A program made the translations under genes and the position numbers. Positions 1-11,499 of a DNA stretch of 64,000 nucleotides are shown in pieces (positions within the stretch are counted from its first letter, which is position 1; every line of letters begins with the position of its first letter). Source of the DNA: Clitoria ternatea. Taxonomy: Eukaryota; Streptophyta; Magnoliopsida; Fabales; Fabaceae. The stretch spans positions 152,230,667 to 152,294,666 of the forward strand of contig CM075673.1 in assembly GCA_037962975.1 (NCBI GenBank). The letters run 5' to 3'. The notes beneath the pieces were generated by a model, which searched no databases, was not told where the DNA came from, and was given only the letters and a program-made list of their open reading frames with translations.

Positions 1-464
1 TGAATTTAAAATTATTTAAAATATATTATTTTATTAAAATATTTCAAAAAAAATATAAAATTTCAGAAAATCATAAATATTATGTAGATCAAAAAGTTCT
101 AAAGAACCATAGTCTAATTCCTTCAAAATTTTATTTTAAAATTCTAATAAGAGTTAAATCACAAATATGTAAAAACATAAATATAAAAACATAAAATAAA
201 AGTTGTGAATAATAAATATATTTAAAATTCTTAATATAATTTCATTAATTAATGAATACTAATTAAGTCATTTTAAAATTCTCATTCAAAATACATAAAT
301 ATTTTTTTTATTATTATTTTATTTTATTTTAAAAAATAAATAATTAAATATAAATACCAAAATTTCATAAAAAATGATAATAATAAACTAATTAATAGTA
401 AGTATTTCTCATTAAAGATATATTAATATCTATTTTCTATTTGTGTTGAAAATGGGATGTTACA
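1..464 (-). repeat. Possible LTR fragment, minus orientation
   Basis: Very AT-rich DNA ending at 454-464 in gggatgttaca. The reverse complement, TGTAACATCCC, is the same opening as the giant LTR that starts at 22285, and the next bases (CATTTTCAAC against CAAAAATTTCAAC) are also alike. I infer the 5' end of a related LTR on the minus strand, running off the left edge and inserted in the copia remnant that follows. The other end and the target duplication are outside the window. Confidence 0.35.
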
Positions 465-1936
465 CAATCCACAGCAGCAGCAAGCTTCTCAGCAAGCTCC
501 ACATCAACAGAAGTCTCAACAGCAGTAGCAGTAAACTACTCAGCAACAACAGACCTCTGCTGAAATCTGTCAGAAATTCATCAACATCTTTACTGCTTTG
601 CATCTTAATATTTCTATACATGGATGGTTTGAAACTACATAGCAGGCCAAATTCAATGAAATGAAAAATGACTATCTAAAAGTGATGAGAGCCAGTCGTA
701 AAGAATTGATAAAATGTGGAGGGTCATCTAAAGAAATTCCTTAAGTATGATGTGCTAAAGAAATTCATCTTAGGTCATCTGAAAAAATTCCTTGAGTATG
801 ATGTGTTGAAGTGGACACATCTAGACTAGATGAATAGGTTTTATGAAGTCATTAGAGAATTTCAGATTGATGAGACTCAGTTTAGAACTGCCCTTGCTAA
901 GAAAAGGAAGAAAAGTGCCTCAGAGTTTAGTCCAGCCTCAAAGAAAGCTAAAACTGAATCTGTAAGTTACCCAGATCCTCTATCTTCCCTTCGCTTAGAG
1001 ATCTCTCAACCAACCTTATCCTCTCAACCAATTCTCATTTATGTTATCCCTTACCATAAACCTTCCACACAGACTCCTCCAGAAAACAATCTTGCCATTG
1101 TTCCCCTTCCAGACCATCTTACTGTCATCCTTCCCTCTCAAAATCCTCCATTTCATATCATTAACCCTCATCTCCCTGTAGTTAGATATTTCAAGCCTAT
1201 CCTTGATCCTACTGACCCTGGTTACAGAAACCCCTATAACCTAGCCTTTATGAGCAACCCCAACTTTGATAGCCATAGGCTTCCTATCAAACCCTCTACC
1301 CCTAAAAGTGTACCTCCTTTACCCATAGAGAGATTCTTACCTCATCTCCACTTTCTCTCACCTGAGAACATTGCCATGCATTAAGTTCTAGTGGCTGAAT
1401 AAGTTTGTGTTACAAGAGAAATAAAACATGGTATAAACAAACTCAAGCTATCTGTCATGAAGAGATTGGCTATTGCAACTCCAAGAAGAAAATCCTGATT
1501 GTTCTTGAAATTTATCCATCACCAGCCATTTGGGTTAATTTAGGAAGATTGAAGAAACACAGGCTACCAATACCAAAGCCTCACTACAAAGGTCCTTCCA
1601 GGCCTCATCAGCTCTCTGAAGCTAGTTTGAAAAGCATTCTGACATCTACCAATCTAACTAAAGCTCATGTTGATGCCCTTTGGTCTCACCATCTTTGGAC
1701 CATCAGAGAAGAAGGCTCTAGTTCTCATGCCTCTTGGCAGCTCTTTCCCCATCATCCTACTATCATTTCTTTTACCTCTCCCTTTATCATTATCCACCAG
1801 ACTCGTTACTTTATCCTTGTTTCCTCAACAACTTCTTTTCTCATTAACTCTAATCCAAATTTTGCTTTATCTACCTGGTTTGTTCTCATTGGTCTTCCTA
1901 TTCTTTCCTCCCTGTGATGTCATGTCTTTTGTTGAT
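465..1936 (+). pseudogene. Sirevirus env-like 3' coding remnant
   Basis: Broken reading frames just upstream of a polypurine tract and a Sirevirus-type LTR. One frame opens with a glutamine-rich stretch (about 465-560). The longest open stretch, 830-1384, has a basic patch (KKRKK near residue 25) followed by a Pro/Ser-rich region. The next, 1405-1917, becomes strongly hydrophobic after about 1740, as a membrane segment would. Position between pol and the 3' LTR, a Pro-rich body and a hydrophobic end fit the env-like ORF of Sireviruses. I recognise no sequence motif that proves this, so the call rests mainly on position. Many stops and frame changes make it non-functional. Confidence 0.4.
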
Positions 1937-1952
1937 ATCAAAAGGGGGAGAT
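1937..1952 (+). promoter_or_regulatory. Polypurine tract copy, Sirevirus style
   Basis: The run atcaaaagggggagat follows the env-like remnant. Plus-strand priming tracts of Sireviruses have this form and often occur in several copies before the 3' LTR. This one lies about 400 bases upstream of the LTR, so it would be an extra copy. The one next to the LTR (about 2347-2355, atgggagat) is weaker. Confidence 0.5.
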
Positions 1953-2355
1953 ATTTAGAAGTCTTTTGTGTAGGGTTGTTAAGATATTTATAAGTCTTAT
2001 GTCTTAAGTCCTTTTGTAACGACTTTCCTTGCTTAATGAAATGATGTTTTGTTCTAAAAATTTGCTTTGATGCTTTAATTTATATATGCATAATGCTCTG
2101 TTATGATCTGATTCTCTAATAACAAACAAGTCTGATCATATAAATTCTATTAATGATTAATAGAAGACTAAAATAGGTTCTATTTTTAGTCTAATGAAAA
2201 TCTGATCTGAATCAGCCTCTGTATGGTATTTGCTATTGTCCTCAAAACTCATTCTGCTTGTTGCCTTGGTTATGGAATTCTTTTATATACTTTTCTAACC
2301 ATGGACTTTATTTATAAAAAGACTTGATGTATGCTATCAACAAATAATGGGAGAT

Positions 2356-3764
2356 TGTTGAAGAAAAGTCTGGTTGAAGAAGGAAGTATGGAACTTTACT
2401 GAACCGGACCCCATATTTCGTTTTATCTTCAGACCTCAGATTTGTTAATAACATTAATCAAGAATCCATTGGAAAATAAAGTCTGTATATCAAGAAACTA
2501 ATTTGTGTATTCAAGTGTTTCAGGATAAATAGTGCACAGGCTATAAAACAAAAGGGGCCCTTGTGCTCAAAATCTAAATTCCAATATTTGGATGATGTCC
2601 AAAAGTATGATAGAAGAAACTTATCTTACCCAATCATACTTATAGAGCATGAGAAGAAAAACGTTGTCTCTAAAGGATTCAATTGCAACGTTATTAATTC
2701 TATTTGCGTATTGCATTGGGTTCTATGCTCTTTTCAAATATACGTGCTTATCATCAAAGAAGGAAAGAGACAAACAAAGCTCGGCAACCAAAGTCAGCAT
2801 GCCTAACTCTGTGCATGAATAGAAAAAGCTAAACCAACGTTAGCATGTGTGTCAGCTCAAATTCAGAAGATTACAACATTGACTTCTGCTCTTTGTATCA
2901 ATCAAAAAATAAAGCAAATAAAATACTTTATTTGTTGAAGAAACAAAAGAGACCACTTTCATGCAAGCATTGTCAAACCTTGCTACTAGACTCTTGAACC
3001 CCTCTCTAATTATTAAAGGTCTGGTAATCAAAGCTTAAAATAAACACCTTCACAGGATTTCCAACGTCTATATATCCTTTCGAGGATCTGTAATGGTCAT
3101 ATTCGCACCTATTTACACTTCAGAAGATTGAATTACAAAGTAGAGAAAAAGAGAAAAGAAGTTATTGAGAAATCTCTTAAAGTCAAATTATCCTTCTTTG
3201 TAATTCATTCAATCTTTTTTAAATAAAGGCCTTTCGTACTCGTTTTCCCTCTAGCAGACCTTGGTCTCGTGTCATTTATAACTTAATGTTCAATCTCTCA
3301 ATTGTATATCTATCATACACTAAGTTCTGTGAGTTACTTTCCATTTTTTACAAACAATGTGTAAAGTTTGGTGTGTTGCCAACACTTGTGAGTGTAGAAA
3401 ACACTTTGTGGCCTGAAGAGACTTTAGAATACTTGGGTTGAGGCAGGAGTGGCTTCTTGAAAGAATACTTGGGTTGAAGCCAAAAGTGGCTGGAGTCAAG
3501 AATATTTGTGGCACTGGTCTGGTTTTGTTATTATATAGGAGAGTTTATAATGATGGAAATCCTTCAAGTTAGAATGGACTGAACGTAACTTCTATGTTGG
3601 AAGTGAACATTATAAATTCTCTATGTTGATTTCCTTCTCTTACTCTTTAGAAGTCTACTTTGCAAAAATTGGTTATTTGTTTTCATTGAGTCATTATTTC
3701 ACGAAAAGAGTCCCTGACTTATTCAACCCTCTTTCTAAGTCAGACTCAAAACCGTTAATTTCCA
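2356..3764 (+). repeat. Sirevirus-type 3' LTR, about 1.4 kb
   Basis: Starts TGTTGAAGAAAAGTC right after a purine tract and ends near TTTCCA. Its last 350 bases, from about 3410, match the LTR at 7439-8776 clearly: both carry repeated sentences around tacttggg..gccagaagtg.. ggagtcaagaata, then ggactg..., then cttattcaaccc..cttctaagtc. The copy at 7439 is followed by an initiator-Met primer site, which identifies the family as LTR retrotransposon. The rest of this element lies to the left. The exact 3' end is uncertain by a few bases. Confidence 0.65.
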
Positions 3765-5021
3765 TATAAAATTATGTGGGATCCATCTCTAGTGCACCTT
3801 TTTCATGATCAATTTACTTTTTATTGTGGTGGACTAGCTTATAGTAGGACAAGTTGACCTCATTTGCCATACGTAGATGGTATAGCTATATATGAATGGA
3901 AATACTAACATGTACACTAGGGTATTAGTTAAAGAAATAAAAGTAAAATGTTTTTATTTTAAAATATCATTAAAATATACTAATCTTGATTTATGATCAA
4001 TTATTACATAATTTTTAATAAATTTATCTTTGCTTCTTTAAACAATATCCTTAAAACACTAATTAACATAATTTTATATGAATTATCATCATTAAACATT
4101 TTTATAATATTACATTATCAATATATTTTAATTTTGATCATTTATAATTAAATCTAATAATTAGTGTACATGAATCACTAACTTTTTTACATAATATTTT
4201 TTCAGGCGTAGGTCGTTTGTACATAATATCAATTTTGAATTAAGATTTAAATTAAGTGTGTGTATATACATATATATATATATACACGTATTAAATTAAG
4301 ATTTTTAATTAATTAATTTAGTGTTTCATTTTTGTTCGACGCATCCTATCTGAAGTCTACCTATATAATTAACACAATATCTATGCAGAATCCAATGTTG
4401 ACTCAACGGAATAACATATATGTTTTCCATTTTTCAATGTGATTGACCAAAAGTTTTATAGAACCAATTTTATTGTTTCAAAATATATAATTTATGAAGA
4501 CGGGAAGTGGGAACCGAGAAATTATTAAAATTAAAATTAAACCCCGCATAAATCATAAGATTTGTGTGGGCCAGGCATTGACTTGATACGAAGAAAACAA
4601 AGAAAGAAACCGATACAAACACGGCATTAAAATATTACACTTTTGGGAAGCACTTAGAGCTTGATGACACCCCCATGTGGCCATGTCTCTCTCTCTCTTG
4701 GAGCCACGTATAATATCTATCTTACACTCTGTTTGGACGTTACCAACCATGTCAACCTCATTGAAGTCATGAAAGAGATTGGCGTCAATTCATTCTAGCT
4801 AGCTGTTTTAACGTCGATGAAATGTCCTATTCGTAGCACAATTTGGAGAAAAGGTTATTTAGTTAATTGATTGATTTATTATTTGGATTTGGAAATATGG
4901 AACTGGACAAGAGAGGGGTTGGTTAATTTCTTAATTGGGTTCAACCAATTAATGTTGTTAAACTATATCTTGCTTAATCACGTATCTTTTGTTTCATTGA
5001 GAAAATCTCATTCAATTCTGG

Positions 5022-5022
<1 letters not shown>
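3765..5022. other. AT-rich intergenic stretch
   Basis: No supportable gene. Contains a short (TA)n patch near 4267-4284. Short open frames, such as one on the minus strand at 4553-4750, show no recognisable motif and have the composition of the surrounding DNA. Confidence 0.5.
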
Positions 5023-5088
<66 letters not shown>

Positions 5089-5338
5089 AAGGATGTATCA
5101 TACGAGAAAAACTCTTTATACGAGGAAGATTTCTTATATGAGAGTGAGAGGAGACAATTTAGGCCGTACAATCATACAATGAATAATTAAGATTAATCAT
5201 GTGAATTTTTAAAAAAGTCATGTGACCTTTTCAATAATCATGTGAGTTTGAAAGTTTTGAATCTCAACCATCCATTGTATGGTTATACGACCCAGATTCG
5301 TTCTTCTCACATAATAGAGTCTTTCTCATATGATACAT

Positions 5339-5366
<28 letters not shown>
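5023..5366. mobile_element. MITE-like unit embedded in a (TA)n microsatellite
   Basis: About 250 bases (5087-5338) with no coding capacity lie between two (TA)n runs, 5023-5086 and 5339-5366. The inner ends are inverted repeats: the left reads atgtatcatacgagaaa, and the reverse complement of the right reads atgtatcatatgagaaag, with similarity continuing through actct and again further in around catacaat. Terminal inverted repeats plus TA on both sides suggest a small non-autonomous DNA transposon that duplicated TA or landed in a TA array. The superfamily cannot be settled from one copy. Confidence 0.55.
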
Positions 5367-5369
<3 letters not shown>

Positions 5370-7438
5370 CTTAAAAAGGTAATTTTTTTGGAAATTATGG
5401 TAAAAAAATAAATATTAGAGTGAAACAATATTGATGTCTAAACCCACATCTATATATGTATATCACACATACTAAAGTTAAACATGATATCTTAATTTCT
5501 AATAATAATATATCAAAACAAAATTTAAGAACGATCAGTATCCAAGTGTATTTTTCCTAAACACACTTTTTTAAAAAAGAAAAAATAGAATCTTAACTAG
5601 GACTATTTCCTTAATAAGATTGTTCATATGTTAAGAAATATATCCATGGTTAAGATTTTCTTTTTAAAAAATGTACCGTAGAGTAGGGTTTTCCTAATAG
5701 AACGATTAACCATATGTTAATTAAATGCATTTATATATCAAAATAAAATTCTGCACCATGTAGCGTTTCTATCTACCTTAACTCGTCCTCACTTATGTAT
5801 ACTACGTGGATGAAAATAGATCAAGGGGACGTTTCTTATGTGGATTTTTTAAAAACTTTTTGGAATTGCTTGGGAATTTAGTAATTGTTTTAAAATATAT
5901 TTTTAGGAATTTAAGATTTTAAGAATTTTTTATTTGTAATTCCCACCAAAATGGGTGAGAATCGTAATTCTCTCTATTTTAAAAAATATAAAATAGAATT
6001 ATGTCACAAACATAAAATTATTTAAATTTTATTTACATATTGAATCATCATTTAAAATTATCAAAAATATGAATGGTTAGAATTTGAAAGATCCGTGTCA
6101 TTTTTTTTAGGAATATTTTAACCAACCAAACATATATAACATTATTGGGAAATATAGTTTCCAGAAAATATAATTCCTAGACAACATAATTCCTGAATTT
6201 TATAAAATATCTAAGTACCAAATACCCCTTAAGAATGAGTTCGAAAGAACTTATAACACTACAAGAAATATCAAAGTTAGCATGCAGAGCTAACATGAGA
6301 TTTTTTCCATACTAGGTTTGGTGTGGGACTATTTCAAATTAACCAAGTTCAAAATGATGTCTCATGCCCCATGCCACATTTTTGAAAAAAAAAATTATGC
6401 ATACTTTGGTCGTGGAACATTAATGGACGAGGTATGACCATGTCTCACACCCAACCCATATTTAATGGAAGTAATAGCCTTTTTTCCCTCTATTTCCTCT
6501 TTTCTCCTTTTTGAATTGCACAAGGGTTGTCCCCCGTTCCTCCCATATTTCCATTAGCCAAATCACCTTATTTAGTATTCCATTTCAAGATACTAATGTA
6601 CGATTGTGTTCGTGACAAAAACATAGAGCATTTCTAATCGATTGATTTTACATTTTGGCGAGTGGTTAGTTATATTTTGACTTTCTTTTAGTTTTTCGTA
6701 TATTATGTTATGGGGTTGAAATTGGACAACATTACCTCTAAAATTGGTTAAACCTTAGGGTAGATGACTATTGCATGTCTAGCCGATTAGTTTTAGGAAA
6801 ATTATTTGTCTCTTCGAATTTTCAGTGGTTGTTTATTGATGTTAATTTTTTAAATGTCCATATTTTAGAGGTTACGTTGTCCAATTTTTTTTTAAAATAT
6901 TATGTTATGAGATGATTGAAAAATAAGAGATTGAAAAATAAATTTATTAAAGGATTAAAGAGTTCATCACCAAAATTAAACAACAAACAATTGACATATC
7001 TATGGTGGTATTAGATGTCTTTATGAACGTTATTGTTTGAAAATACTGAATGAAGATGATCTTAGGGTTCATTTGTACAGTTGGATTTCCAACAAAATTA
7101 TTAAGTTTAGACTTTATAACAGCCTTGAGTTTTAGGATAGAACCCTGAGAGCGCTCTGTTAAGCTTTCTATAGAAAGCTTGAGACTTCGGCTTGTTCCCT
7201 GAGTTGTTTTAGTATGAGAAAATAAATGAAAGAGAAGCTAGTTGAGATATTAAATATAAGATATAGGAATATCGAGAGAGTATAAATAATGAGAAACCTA
7301 TCTTAGAGGGATGCAGAGAATTAGAAGAAGGATTGAAATGTGTACTGGTAACTGGAAAAGAACTGAGATGAGAGAATAATAATAATGGATAGGTTTATTA
7401 TATTAGTATTTAATCTTGTTTGATTTGGTATTAGTAGT
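5367..7438. other. AT-rich intergenic stretch with transposon-like scraps
   Basis: No gene seen. About 5822-6233 has the look of a decayed MITE: the left side reads aaggggacgttt, the right side ends ccaaataccccttaa, and ggaattta/taaattcc-type motifs face each other inside. The support is weak. A CACTA-type terminus is listed separately. A perfect 20-base palindrome lies at 7161-7180. Confidence 0.35.
6257..6268 (+). mobile_element. Possible CACTA transposon terminus
   Basis: CACTACAAGAAA is the classic outer end of plant CACTA (En/Spm) elements. It is followed by a short repeat-like phrase (agttagcatgcagagctaacatga) that could be subterminal. No matching end, written tttcttgtagtg on this strand, was found nearby, so it may be a truncated element or a chance match. 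Confidence 0.35.
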
Positions 7439-8776
7439 TGTTAGAGTAAAGTCTGAAGTCATGATTGAGCAGTCTAAACCCCATGAGATTTATTAATAAT
7501 GCACATCAAGACTCTCAACTAAAATGAAGTCCGTACTGATTGTTTGTCTAACAATTCTATTCAAGTGTGCCAGGAGTCCGTAGAGCTCCATTTGCAAAAG
7601 AAAGGAGGAGTCCATAAAATTTAGTTTGCTTATGAAATAAAGAAGTTCACACTCTTTCAAGCTTCATTGGATCAAGTCTTTCTTTGTGTCTTTAGACCAC
7701 GAGAAGATTTATGACTCTTCAAGTTCATGAAAAGGATCTTTCCTTTCTAAATATGAAGCTGCAAGAACTTTCTCATGTCTTCTCTGAAGCTATTATTAAA
7801 GAGGTAACCAACAGAAAAGTTGAAGACTTTCTTACGCATATCAAGAAAACTGGCTCACATGTCTCAAGGAAACGGAAAAGCTGAACCTGATCAGAATGGA
7901 TAGCCTAAGGTAAACTGCTATAGAGTGTACGTGCTTTCCTAAAGTACATAAGCAAAATGGATCTTTTGTTGAAGACTTTCAAAGTTTCCTAGATAAGGAA
8001 ACTTCTCTGAAGCATGTGCCTGCACTTACTAACAGTGCAATCCTCAAGAGACCAACATCCTTCAAAGCTAACCAACAGATATTTTCAGAAGAACTATAAA
8101 TACAAGAAACTTCAGAATTCAAAGGTTGGAAGTTCCAATAATACAAGTTACGCAATTACGCTATTCATACACTTGAATTCTCTCTTTTAGAAACCAAAGT
8201 CCAAGAGACTTTTTCTTAAAGTTTCTAAGTTCTTATATTCACTACATAAGTCCTCTTTGTAGTTCTGTTTAGTGTAGACCGTGACTTATAGTAGTATATA
8301 GTTCAGTGTATCTTGTAATCATTTTATATCTTTATACGCTGAGTTATTTGGTTGTATTTTCAAACATCTTCTCTACCATCACTTTGTATTATCTGGTGTA
8401 TTGTCAGAATTTGTTAGTGTTGAGAAACACTGTTGCCTAAAGAGGCTTTTGAAAAATTACTTGGGTTTTTAGCCAGAAATGACTAGTGTCAAGAATACTT
8501 GGGATAAGCCAGAAGTGATTGGAGTCAAGAATACTTATGCACTGGGCTGGTGCAGATTGTAAAGGCATTTTACAATAGTGAAAAATCCTTCGGTCCAAAG
8601 GGACTGGACTAGCTTTCGTGTTGGAAGTGAACCAGGATAAATTTGCGTGTGTATTTCTCTTATCCCTTTCTCTGGTCTGTTAAAAATTACTTTCTGCTTG
8701 AGCAGTCTGTACATGATTATTTTTGAAAAAGAGTTTAAGACTTATTCAACCCCCTTCTAAGTCTAACTATGTACCA
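7439..8776 (+). repeat. Sirevirus-type 5' LTR, about 1.34 kb
   Basis: Starts TGTTAGAGTAAAGTCTG and ends near GTACCA. It is followed after five bases by a primer-binding site and then by gag, so it is a 5' LTR. Its 3' third matches the LTR at 2356-3764, and the start also resembles that LTR (TGTTgaagaaAAGTCTG). The two are diverged by eye, so they are separate insertions of one family rather than the two ends of one young element. Confidence 0.7.
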
Positions 8777-8781
8777 TAAAT

Positions 8782-8793
8782 TGGTATCATAGC
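8782..8793 (+). promoter_or_regulatory. Primer-binding site, initiator Met tRNA
   Basis: tggtatcatagc differs at one base from TGGTATCAGAGC, the usual complement of the 3' end of plant initiator Met tRNA. It lies five bases after the 5' LTR end, as expected for first-strand priming in Ty1/copia elements. Confidence 0.75.
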
Positions 8794-8841
8794 TTGTCCT
8801 TTTGGGTTGATTACTCTCAAGAGTAAAAAGGTACAAGATCC

Positions 8842-9060
8842 ATGACCTCATCTTCTCAAGATCAGCTCATTCGAGAAGGAGCATCCTCAAATAAACCACT
8901 TGCTTTTTTTTTGTTGAGGATTACCCTTATTGGAAAGACAAGATGGAAATGTTCATCAAGTCCATTCAATATTCCTTATGGGGAATAATCATTAAAGGCG
9001 ATGAACCAGACCCTACCGATGATGAAGGAAGGCCTCACTACCATTTGTTACTTAACAGAT
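8842..9060 (+). pseudogene. Truncated Sirevirus gag
   Basis: An ATG at 8842 begins the gag reading frame about 50 bases after the primer site. A T-run near 8907-8915 shifts the frame. After it, the sequence reads as a typical copia gag start, with the motif VEDYPYWKDKMEMFIKS and, shortly after, SLWGIIIKGDEP. These W and K/M positions mark the N-terminal gag domain of plant Ty1/copia elements. The frame is lost at about 9050-9075, where the sequence changes to the end of an Athila-type pol region. Only about 70 codons remain. Confidence 0.7.
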
Positions 9061-9521
9061 TTGTGATTTGCAGGTAATGTCAAGCTAGAGATAAAAAATC
9101 AAGCGCTAAATGGGAGCAACCCATTAATTTCCTTGTTTGTTTATATTAAATTTTTTAAAAAATAATACTGAATATTTTTAATAAAATTGAATATTTTAGG
9201 GAATAAAAGGGTTTAAAAAGGTAAGAATTAGGGTTAAAAATCAAAGTTTTAGAAAATGAGGAATAATGGACCCAGACGTGTAGCGTCAGAGCCATGCTTT
9301 GCGTGGGAAGAAACTTAACCTGACGCGTAGCGTCCCACTGACCGTAGTGTCAGGACTTGCATTCAGTTTTTAAGAAACTGAGCCTATTCACAAAGAGGCC
9401 CATTCAAAACTTTAAAAATCCAAACTCCTTCTCTATACCTCCTTTCTCTCAAACCCTAAATTTTTCAAAACCTAATTCCTTCAAACAACCCACATTCTCT
9501 TATTCTCATAGCAGCATATAA

Positions 9522-10004
9522 GTAAGTGTCTCTTAATCTCTCTTCTCCTTTTCAATTTTTTGTTTTTGATTTATTAGAATGCATGCGGTTAGGATAGTTT
9601 TAGGATGATTAGAGACCCTTAGGACTGGTTGAATGTTGTTTCTAATTAGCTGTTTTAAAGAGAGGTTGCTGTTGCGCAACCCTCAAATTTGAAGTTACTG
9701 GTTCTGTGCCCTCACGTGTAGCGTCCCCCTGACCATATTTTTCATTTGTTTTCAGTTTTTAATTTTATTTTTGTTAATAGAAATATGTCTTTTATGTGTT
9801 TTAATTTTTATAGCTTTATTTCAAAAATTGTTATGTTATTGTTTAATTTATTTAGTAGATTTTATTATTGTCTTAAATTAAGTATTTTTATGATTTTAGT
9901 TTTAATGTTTTAAATGTGTTACAAAATAAAAATGAATAAATAATTAAACTAAAATTTTAAAATTTTGTGTGTTTGCATAAACTTTATGTTTTAATTGTTT
10001 TTTA

Positions 10005-10044
<40 letters not shown>

Positions 10045-10173
10045 GTGAATGCATATTGTCTTGATTTTGTTGGTTCTAATGTTGTCTTAAAATGTTAATT
10101 TAGTGGCTTGATTATTTAATTATGTGATTTATGTTTATATTGCATTGGTTTGAGTTTAAAATTTATTTTTCAG
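9522..10173 (+). other. Predicted leader intron of the env-like gene
   Basis: A consensus donor gtaagtg at 9522 and an acceptor tttatttttcag ending at 10173 frame a T-rich stretch of 652 bases, and the ATG of the env-like frame follows the acceptor directly. It includes a (TA)n patch at about 10010-10040. An intron in this place would let a subgenomic env mRNA be made. This is inferred from splice-site shape only. Confidence 0.45.
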
Positions 10174-11499
10174 ATGGCACCGAAGAAATCTATTCCAGCT
10201 TCTGGTGCCAAAAGGAGGAAGATGACAGATGCCACTTCCTCTAAGGACCCAAAGATAGAGGAGCAGCTTGGACCTAGGAATGTTACCACGTTCAAGATTG
10301 ATGCGAAAAGGGCCAGATTCTGCAATTTGTAGGGCTCAAGACTTATTTATGAGCGAGCGCATGACCTTGGAGCTGGTGATTATCCTGAGCTGCAGGATGA
10401 GATCCAGAGGAGGAGATGGGGGCCATTATTTTCTTTTCCTACTGAGGGAGACCCTATCCTGGTGCTAGAGTTTTATGCAAATTCTTACAGGATGCGTCAG
10501 GACTCGTGTAACATCGATCAGAAGAGGAGTAGGTGGGTGAGAGGAAGACATATAGTCTATGATAGGGACACCATCAATACCCTTCTGGGTAATCCTTGGG
10601 AGCTCACTCCCAAGGGTAATACATATTTTTGGTAGGCGAACAAGAACAAGACCCCCATGAAGGATAACGCTCTAGGTTTCAAGCTAGAGCAGGTTGCTCA
10701 TTTTTTAAGTAAGGAAGGGATCTACTTTAACCTTAGCAAGGTTAACAGATCACTTTCCAACCTATTAAAGATGCACCTGACTCTGATAGCTCAGGCATGG
10801 ATGTATCTGTTGCTGGATAACATTGTGCCAATGACCTACCTCTCCAGCTTGCCAGTTGAGGAATGCTTCCTACTGTACCTTATTTTGTAGGGCCACACCA
10901 TCGACATTGCTACTTTGATCTTAGAGCAGATTCAATATTATGCCCTCGGATATAAGGTGAATTACCTGGGTCCCTTCCCGTTGATCATCCCTACCTTACT
11001 GAGGAGGCAAGGAGTATAGGTACCATCTGTTGAGTTCACCAATTCATCGGGGTAAGTACCCAATGTTCTGGTGAACAGGATTTATTTTGTACAGCATTGT
11101 GAGCTCCTACCTGCTGATGAGGAGGCTCGACCCCGGCCGAGGCTTAGGAGGCCACCTCAGGTGACTTCTATTGATGTTGTTCTCCAGGAGCTAGCCAGGA
11201 TGAGGATTGAGTAGCAGTACCAGACCTAGATGATGCCTGCTTCCTACAAAGCCTATATGCACTTACATAATTCATTTTACCAATACAGAGTTCAGGGAGC
11301 TGAGGCACCTTATCTGACACCTGCTAAGTTCATAACTCATGTGGCTTGGCGTGGGGACAGGCCAACATATCCTAAGGGGGTAGCACATTTGGTGCTCATG
11401 CTGACACACACAAGGAGAGGGCTGAGGAGGATGATGATGATCAAATGCATGATGAAAAGGACTAGGGGCCTTTTTTACTTTTTTAGCACTTTTACATGA
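10174..11499 (+). pseudogene. Env-like ORF of Athila-type element (plant transposon protein domain)
   Basis: One reading frame runs from the ATG at 10174 to the stop at 11497-11499. It is broken only by seven in-frame stops: TAG at 10330, 10633, 10888, 11017, 11212 and 11227, and TAA at 11053. There is no frameshift in 1.3 kb. The start is basic (MAPKKSIPASGAKRRK). The middle has the run RGRHIVYDRDTINTLLGNP and later SLPVEECFLLYLIL, the style of the putative plant transposon protein domain found in env-like ORFs of Athila and Diaspora elements. No clear signal peptide is seen. The gene is dead as it stands. The role of the family is unknown. Confidence 0.6.

Noticed and set aside
4871..5182. 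Frame with a long Tyr-Ile run
   Set aside because: It is the translation of a TA microsatellite.
2356..8776. The two Sirevirus LTRs as the ends of one element
   Set aside because: The order is 3' LTR, then unrelated DNA, then 5' LTR with primer site, the reverse of a single element.
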